Source: Ctena decussata
Lineage: Eukaryota; Mollusca; Bivalvia; Lucinida; Lucinidae
Assembly: GCA_963989385.1 (NCBI GenBank)
Contig: OZ022499.1
Coordinates: 55,040,197 to 55,104,196 of the forward strand
Direction: 5' to 3'
DNA: 64,000 nt
The position numbers and the translations under genes are program-made. The notes beneath the pieces were generated by a model that saw nothing but the letters and a program-made list of their open reading frames with translations, had not been told where the DNA came from and did no database searches. Positions 58,507 to 64,000 of this stretch are shown piece after piece; the stretch's first letter is position 1; each line of letters begins with the position of its first letter.

Positions 58507-60776
58507 AAAAAAAAAAAAAAAATCCAGATTTGGATTCTTTGTCCAAATTCACTTACTAGAGAGCTCAAAATTAGATTTGTAGGGCTTGTACTTTAGAAGT
58601 TATTCACACATTTTGAAAGTTGAATGTATCATATGCTATACATTTGTGTATATGGTGGCTGTTTGAGATATTACCTCTTTTTAGCAGTCAAGCATACTGT
58701 TTTAGTCTGAGTGTTAGATAATCATGCATCTGTTAACAGTTAATGTCAATCAGAAGCATAAAAGAACGACAATATATTACTAATATGTGTTTTGAAGTGC
58801 ACCCTTTTTACCAAGGCCCATGGGTGTCTTCGGTCGGGGGATTTGCCATCTCCTCTGATGGCTATTTTTTTAATGATTTATAGCTGTTTTTTAAATGTCT
58901 GATATTTTTTCTTGCTCGCTCCGCTCGCAAACGTAGAAATCTCAATTCAAAGGTACCACATCGGCGACAGGTGGGGTTCTGGAAACCTTTCTGAACCACT
59001 TATTCTATTCTATTCTATTCTATTCTATTCTATCCCATAACCTTACTAGGTCGTTGGGGCACCACAGCTGACTTCAAAACAATCCCTTTCCACCTTGTCC
59101 CAGAGTTCATGAAAGTCTGAGAGACTTTACAGGACCGAATCTGGCAAAATGATTAAAATGTACTTGAAAATTCTGAATATTTTTACCAGACCGAACAAAT
59201 TTTTACCAGACATGTCAGGCTGTCAGACGGAGTTTCGTGAAGACTGTTGTCCTGTCTTCAGCTGCCCTAGTTGAGCTGGCAAAATCCATTCCAGTCCACT
59301 CCTTGATATTGTCTTCCCACCTCTTCTTCTGTCTACCTCTTCTTCTTTTTCCTTTCACTGTGCCCTGAAGAATTGTCTTTGCTAAACCAGAAGACCTTGA
59401 GACGTGGCCAAACCACCTTAGTTTCCGTTTCTTGACCAGCGTCAGGAGTTCATCATATTCTCCAATGGCTGCTTGGATCTTCCTGCGAACCTCCTCATTG
59501 GTTATATGGTCCTTGTACGAAATGTTCAGTAACCTTCGGTAGCATCTCATCTCAAAGGCCTGCGTTCTTTTCTTTAACTCTGCTGTCAAGGTCCATGATT
59601 CACAGGCATACAGAAATATGGAAATGACAAGTGAGGGCATGAGTGTCACCTTTGATCCAAGAGATATGTTGTTATCTCTCCAAATTGGTTTCAGCTTAGG
59701 AAGAGCTGAAGTGGCTTGTGCTGTCCTTGAGAGAACCTCCTGTTTTGAGCCATCATCTGAGACAACTGCTCCAAGGTATTTGAAGCTGCTTACAGTTTCT
59801 TGATCTGTGTTACCACTGTGAACCACTTAGAAATGGCTAAAACGCAGGAGCTTCCGGGGGCCTCCAGCTCCCTGGACCCCTGGCCAGGGCTTTGCCCTGG
59901 ACCCACCAGGGGCCCTAGCAGCCCCCTGGAGCCCCAGCTTGATGCCCCCCCCTAACCAAAAATCCTGGATCCACCCCTGTTATTGAGTATTAGAGGTAAG
60001 ATAGGTGTGATTATTTACTGTACTATTATGCGGCTATAAGAAGGGATTTTCAATCTATAGGATGACCCTAAATATCTGAATCAGTCTTATAAAATTCATA
60101 TACAAAATTCCAAAACAGTCCCAAATATCTAGATCCATCTCTGTAGGGACAGATCTAGAGTTTTGGGATTGATTTTGGAACAGAAAAATTTTATGACCGA
60201 AGAAATACAGTATGCTATATTATTTTCTTACTGGAGTGTAGGGCAAGAACAGAGGGGCAGGAGTAGGGTGATGTTTTGAGTGTAGGAGAAATGGGAGCAG
60301 ACTTATTATGCTGAAATGAGATCAAAAGAATTTTTTTTTTTTTTTCGCTAATTGTGAGATATTAGAATGTCCAACTTCTGTGATTTTTGTCTGTTGAGAG
60401 TCTTTTGAACTAATGAATGATTTATTTGTTTTCAGAAAAGAAATTATTACAACTGAAGGGAAGCAAAGGCAAAGAATCAAAGGCATCAGAAATGATTTTT
60501 TCACTTCAGAAGACCAAAGAAGATCAGTTAAACCAAATACTTGCAGGAAGGAATTGTATCACTGACTTTGAGGATGAGATAGATTATCAAGAAAACACAG
60601 TTGTGTCTTCTTTACAAAGGAGATTGAACCCAGAAAGACAAGCTTTAAACCCTGTAGAGTTATATCCACTATTAAACAATGATTTTCTTGATAAACTGAG
60701 TGAAGCAGCAATTGATGATGAAAGTGATATTATTAAGAGTGATTCTGACACAACCAAAGGAGACAAAGGCACGTGA
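54874..60776 (+). CDS. CCDC32: CCDC32 homologue, two coding exons
   Basis: CCDC32 is a small cytosolic factor that helps assemble the AP2 clathrin adaptor for endocytosis. The CDS is 54874-55054 joined to 60436-60776, 173 codons plus stop (human protein about 185). The donor G/GTAAAA and acceptor ttttcag join in phase to YLESLEKKLLQLKG, matching human YLASLEKKLRRIKG. Other matches are PWAV before it, KTKEDQLNQIL for the AKKECWDRFLQ region, and RRLNPERQALNPVELYPLL against KRWLQPDKVAVSTEEVQYLI. The start at 54874 (agtATGg) is preferred to an in-frame ATG at 54856. The N-terminus and tail are acidic. The gene is divergent from UNC79. Identification is from memory of the human protein. Confidence 0.88.
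55593..56000 (-). pseudogene. LINE C-terminal fragment
   Basis: Reads GLPTLEYRRERADMVQVYKI, then GNYFSNRIIDTWNELPTNVI and LNSFKSRLNSCWYGHP, the classic C-terminus of a CR1/Jockey-type reverse transcriptase ORF. All catalytic parts are missing. Confidence 0.85.
56040..56112. repeat. Poly-C and CA microsatellite
   Basis: A C homopolymer of about 40 followed by CA units; length is unreliable. Confidence 0.9.
57240..57285. repeat. Poly-C run
   Basis: About 44 consecutive C; likely collapsed or expanded in assembly. Confidence 0.95.
57311..58861. mobile_element. Pearl-like element, ~155-165 bp units
   Basis: Starts tatcccccgaccaaaagg, then a gtccgtccgtccgt tract. Units with gtccgctctataacttgaat fall at 57395, 57550, 57719, 57878 and 58030. 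It ends near cggtcgggggatttgcc, the inverse of the start. Confidence 0.7.
58470..58522. repeat. Poly-C then poly-A run
   Basis: C homopolymer directly joined to an A homopolymer. Confidence 0.95.
58999..59034. repeat. (TATTC)n microsatellite
   Basis: About seven pentanucleotide units. Confidence 0.95.
59215..59826 (-). pseudogene. RTE-type LINE fragment
   Basis: Minus-strand frame of about 200 codons: FKYLGAVVSDDGSKQEVL, LKPIWRDNNISLGSKVTLM and LNISYKDHITNEEVRRKIQ. It is a better preserved copy of the family at 5640-6645, covering only the post-RT region; no active site. Confidence 0.88.
60436..60776 (+). CDS. CCDC32: CCDC32 coding exon 2
   Basis: 2 + 113 codons including the stop at 60774. 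It carries the conserved coiled-coil EKKLLQLKGSKGKESKASEM and the PVELYPLLNNDFLDKLSEAA segment, then an acidic Ser/Asp tail. Confidence 0.9.
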
Positions 60777-61390
60777 AATTACATACTTTTTTCATTTCAG
60801 AGCTCCTTATAAGAGGGGTAAAAAAATGGATCATTAGGGATAATTTTCAGTATTTTACCATTAAAGCATATGTTGTGACCAGTCACTGGAACCGTCTCAC
60901 CAAGATGGTTCTAATGAGGGGTCACACCATACATTTTCATAGAGAAATTACAAAAATTATGTTTGAATTATCCTTAAAACCTCAACTTATCTAGAGCTCT
61001 GCTTTTATGATATTAAGCTATACTTTTGGTCATTCCACATTCCTGAAACATGAACATTCCATTTATAAGGTGAATGGCTCTCTGCATTGAGATAGTACTT
61101 TCCTAGTGAGCTAGAAGATGTTTATTAATTCATGAGTTTTATATGATTAACTTGATCCCTGTAAAAAGTGCTGAAATAAAATGTTCTCAGCAGAATGATT
61201 TATTCTTGGAAGACTTAACTACATCTTTGAGTTTATAGTGGAACTTCTTTTTGGGGCTATAGGTTGTTTAAACATCAAAAGAAGTAGTTGCTCTAGAAAT
61301 TAAAAAAAAATGTGCCAAACGGATTACTTCCCTTCCTCCATTGGTTTGAAGAAGTAATGTTATTTAATATAACAGCAAGAATGATTTTAT
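60777..61390 (+). other. CCDC32 3' flank with repeat and candidate polyA signal
   Basis: 60865-60945 is a tgtgaccc-family palindromic repeat. AATAAA at 61175-61180 is a candidate polyadenylation signal about 400 bases after the stop. Confidence 0.45.
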
Positions 61391-61638
61391 ATATGAGCTG
61401 CAACACAAGGAAACCAACAAAGTGGTTGTGCGCCCAGCGGAGACTCAGATCAGCCTGGGCATCTGCACAGTCTGATCAGCCTCTTTGCTAAGTGCTTAAA
61501 GGGTAGCTAAGGGTCTTAAGCTACCGCCATGCGGACAGCTAAGACTCTGACCAGACTGGGCAGATGCCCAGGCTGATCTGAGTCTGAGCTGGGCGCACAA
61601 CCACTTCGTTGGTTTTCTTGTGTCGGGGCTCCATTATA
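61391..61638. mobile_element. Palindromic MITE, copy 4
   Basis: Well preserved: atatgagctgcaacacaagg at the left and tgtcggggctccattat at the right. Confidence 0.8.
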
Positions 61639-62154
61639 AATCCATTTATGCCCAGTGGAATCTTATATCCATATATATTTGATGAGTGTAGTTGTCAATA
61701 AAATGATAAAGGGATGATTGAGTTTATTTTTATCATTCTTAATTCATTTTGAGGAAAAATACCCATTTGTCATTTGCAAATAGTGTAGGCCCTAACCACT
61801 GTGACCAGATGCCACATTTTGCTGCAACTGATCTATGTCTGCACTGTTTGCCTATGTCTTATGTATGGGGTGCAAGGGGTTAATAGGTTAACTATATAAA
61901 TAATGTATGTTTGTTGTTTGCAGTACTTACAGAAAAAAACAAACAAATAAAATCACACAAATGTTCTTTCTTATTTATTTATTTTTGATAATTGGCATGA
62001 TTACAACATGAGTTTAAAGAATCAGTAGGACTGTTTTAAAAAGAGACAAAAAGAAAAACAGTACTTTTGGCCCTTCAATAGTCGTTATGGAATTCTGTTA
62101 CTGTTTAAGAGCAAAAGAGGTGGAGATAATTACTTTTCTACAATATTTCCTTAC
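61639..62154. other. Spacer, nothing recognised
   Basis: AT-rich; no repeat or gene supported. Confidence 0.5.
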
Positions 62155-62402
62155 ATTATATGAGCCGCGATAGGAGAAAACCAACAAAATGGTTCTGCGC
62201 CCAGTGCAGACTCTTATCAGCCTGGGCATCCGCCCAGTCTGATCAGAGTCTTTGCTGTCTGCATGGCGGTAACACAGACCCTTAGCCACCCTTTAAGCGC
62301 TTTACGAAGATTCTGATTGGACTTGACGGATGCCCAGGCTGATTTAAGTCTGCGCTGGGTGAACAACCACTTTGTTTGTTTTCTCGTGTCGCGGCTCATA
62401 TC
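62155..62402. mobile_element. Palindromic MITE, copy 5
   Basis: The cleanest copy: atatgagccgcga at the left and tcgcggctcatat at the right, with cctgggcatccgcccag inside. Confidence 0.85.
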
Positions 62403-62654
62403 AGTTCAATTGTACTTTCAGATGTTTTAAAAGTTTATTATACCTATCAATGATACACCTTTGAACTGCCTGTTTTCTGGCCATCTGATACAGAACGCCA
62501 TATCAAACTGACGTTTTCTGAATCCGTATCACTTTCATTTAAAACGAGGCTATGTCTGAGTTCCAGCTTCAGGCGCGTCATTTTTTAGAGTGCATCGTAG
62601 AAACGAGAACCAGATAAGACTGGTGACGTAACGTCAACAAACACGTAAAAAATG

Positions 62655-62760
62655 GCGCGCCTCGATAGCTCAGTCGGTAGCGTTTGTCTCACAACTAGCT
62701 ACATACCTCTGCCGTGCAGGTTCGAATCCGGATCGCTGCATTAGCGCTGGCAAGTATGAC
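62655..62760 (+). mobile_element. tRNA-like SINE head
   Basis: GATAGCTCAGTCGGTAGCG (A box) and GCAGGTTCGAATCCGG (B box) are intact, but the anticodon stem and acceptor do not fold cleanly. Pol III promoter likely functional; a mature tRNA is unlikely. Confidence 0.65.
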
Positions 62761-62794
62761 TGGCTGACTGTTCTCTAAGGTATATAATAAACAA

Positions 62795-62956
62795 ATTATT
62801 ATAATAGTAACTTGATCTGGCGTACTGTATCACGTCTCGTTGATGAGCTCATACCATCGGATCACCCTCGACGCAAGCGTCTCGGGTGATCCGATGGTAT
62901 GAGCTCATCAACGAGACGTGATACAGTACGCCAGATCAAGTTACTATTATAATAAT
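62795..62956. repeat. 162 bp near-perfect inverted repeat
   Basis: The 73 bp arms 62795-62867 and 62884-62956 are exact inverses; the 16 bp centre itself pairs (gacgc/gcgtc) around an aa loop, with only two mismatched pairs. It directly follows the tRNA-like head. Confidence 0.97.
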
Positions 62957-63029
62957 GTGTATGTATTGGTACACCTCTATGTTTTCCTGCCATTTCTGTC
63001 TTCCTGTTTGCTTCTCTTGACAAAAGTAC

Positions 63030-63110
63030 CCTCCCAGCGGGCACATGACGTCGAAATGACGTCTCACTGACATCGATGCGACGTCAGTATGACGTCATGT
63101 GTCGGCAGGG
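63030..63110. mobile_element. Small MITE rich in GACGTC
   Basis: Ends cccagcgggcacatgacg and the inverse cgtcatgtgtcggcaggg. Contains four GACGTC sites, one a full TGACGTCA. Confidence 0.7.
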
Positions 63111-63119
63111 CTTTTATAT

Positions 63120-63240
63120 GCCAGGATTAACTCTTGATGGAAAAAATTACTTCTAAAGGAGCAAATTCTGTCTTTAAGAATTAAACCCTTTTCAGCAAGA
63201 AGGCAAAAATAAAAATGACAAAGTATACCCATTCACCCAG
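63120..63240. mobile_element. MITE-like fragment (gagcaaattc family)
   Basis: gagcaaattctgtctttaag and a final gtatacccattcacc; it follows directly on the GACGTC MITE. Confidence 0.5.
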
Positions 63241-63794
63241 ATAGCACTTGGACTATCTTAAGGCATTGAAACTGTCAAAGTCACAAAAATTGTTCCTCTT
63301 TGTAAAAAAGGCCAAAAACATGACCCTGAAGCATGACACATGAAGAAAATCCTAAGAGCATATGTGAACAGCAAGGATTTAGACCAGCCTGTATATCATA
63401 TGCATGGCAGTAAGAGTCTTCATCTGTCAGTCTTGTGAGTCCTCCGGACCCGAAGAATGTTGTAACAAACTAGATCCCAGATGAAGATAATTCAGTCTTC
63501 ATTGTTCCCAAAGGTAATAGAACAGTCTATGCACAGTCAAATTGTGTATAATGGGTTTTACAGTATTCAATGTCAGTTCACGGATGTCCGTTTTCGTAAA
63601 GTTCTAGTCTTTTGTATGTTGCATGCATGGTTGAAATTGAAGTTGATTTGAACATATCGAATTTGTTTACCATCGTAACACTGGTGAAGAGACTGTTGTA
63701 AACGGTTTCAGGGTATTTATGAATGAGTTAAACCCACAGCGTGAACTGGATTGTTTATGGTGTGTGGATACACATAGTAGACATTTCCCACCAT

Positions 63795-64000
63795 TTTTGT
63801 CGCACCTGCTTTAGCAAGGTGCGATATAGGAGTTCACTTTTCCGTCCGTCCGTCAGTCATTCCGTTCGTCCGTACGTCCGTCCGTCCGTCCGTACGTCCG
63901 TCCGTCCGTCAACAATTACGTCGACCCTAGTGTTTAAGTCCATTTCTCGCAAACTATGATACCTACAATCATCAAACCTGGCATAAAGCTTTTTCTTACA
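63795..64000. mobile_element. Start of a pearl-like element, cut by window edge
   Basis: A tcgcacctgctttagcaaggtgcga hairpin, then gtccgtccgtccg repeats, then text like the first unit of a tandem core (catttctcgcaaactatg). Confidence 0.6.

Larger units (their letters stand above)
57205..59979. mobile_element. Possible composite TIR element in the CCDC32 intron
   Basis: The left end CAGTGGCGGATTCAAGG and right inverse CAGGGGTGGATCCAGG are similar termini; TTATT lies directly outside both (57200-57204, 59980-59984). It would enclose the array, microsatellites and RTE fragment as later insertions. Chance pairing of two solo ends is possible. Confidence 0.45.
55055..60435 (+). other. CCDC32 intron (5381 bp), repeat filled
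   Basis: Contains a LINE 3' fragment, several poly-C runs, a bounded TIR composite (57205-59979), a tandem array and an RTE fragment. 55370-55520 and 56940-57060 share gggaga-rich text in inverse orientation. Confidence 0.85.

Noticed and set aside
62655..62760. True tRNA gene
   Set aside because: A and B boxes are present but the acceptor and anticodon stems do not pair; treated as a SINE head.

Overview
This window is animal nuclear DNA. It shows spliced genes with GT-AG introns, non-LTR retrotransposons, tRNA-derived SINEs, many short inverted-repeat (MITE-like) elements and ~150 bp tandem arrays. The repeat style (GACGGACG-type microsatellite next to ~150 bp tandem units and terminal hairpins, and very abundant palindromic MITEs) is what is known from bivalve molluscs. 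A marine clam-like bivalve is my inference; the sequence alone does not prove the species.

Two host genes can be supported. The first is the N-terminal part of UNC79, the NALCN sodium-leak channel subunit, on the minus strand (positions 30834 down to 86). I resolved 19 consecutive internal exons whose phases all join (2835 coding bases, 945 codons). The first coding exon lies above 30834 and was not found; the 3' part of the gene runs off the left edge. The second is CCDC32, an AP2-adaptor assembly factor, on the plus strand (54874-60776) in two coding exons around a 5.4 kb intron.

Regions: 1-30834 is UNC79, its introns filled with SINEs, MITEs, an RTE LINE fragment (5640-6645), a CR1/Jockey-type LINE fragment (21064-22740), a ~155 bp x 8 tandem array (26370-27720) and a nested pair of hAT elements (28872-30669). 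Four UNC79 exons have decayed or partial copies of themselves in the adjoining introns. 30835-54720 is a repeat-rich gap between the two divergent genes. It holds a TIR element inserted in a SINE (31403-33006), several pearl/Helentron-like modular tandem elements, a LINE with one intact 1169-codon ORF (41337-44846; 2A-like motif, PHD finger, endonuclease, reverse transcriptase), and a hairpin nested in a MITE near 47.1-47.5 kb. 54874-60776 is CCDC32 with a repeat-stuffed intron. 60777-64000 holds MITEs, a tRNA-like SINE head and a near-perfect 162 bp inverted repeat.

The two genes have no evident functional link. UNC79 scaffolds a plasma-membrane cation channel complex; CCDC32 helps assemble the clathrin adaptor AP2. 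No bacterial-type operon, CRISPR array or intact DNA transposase gene was seen.
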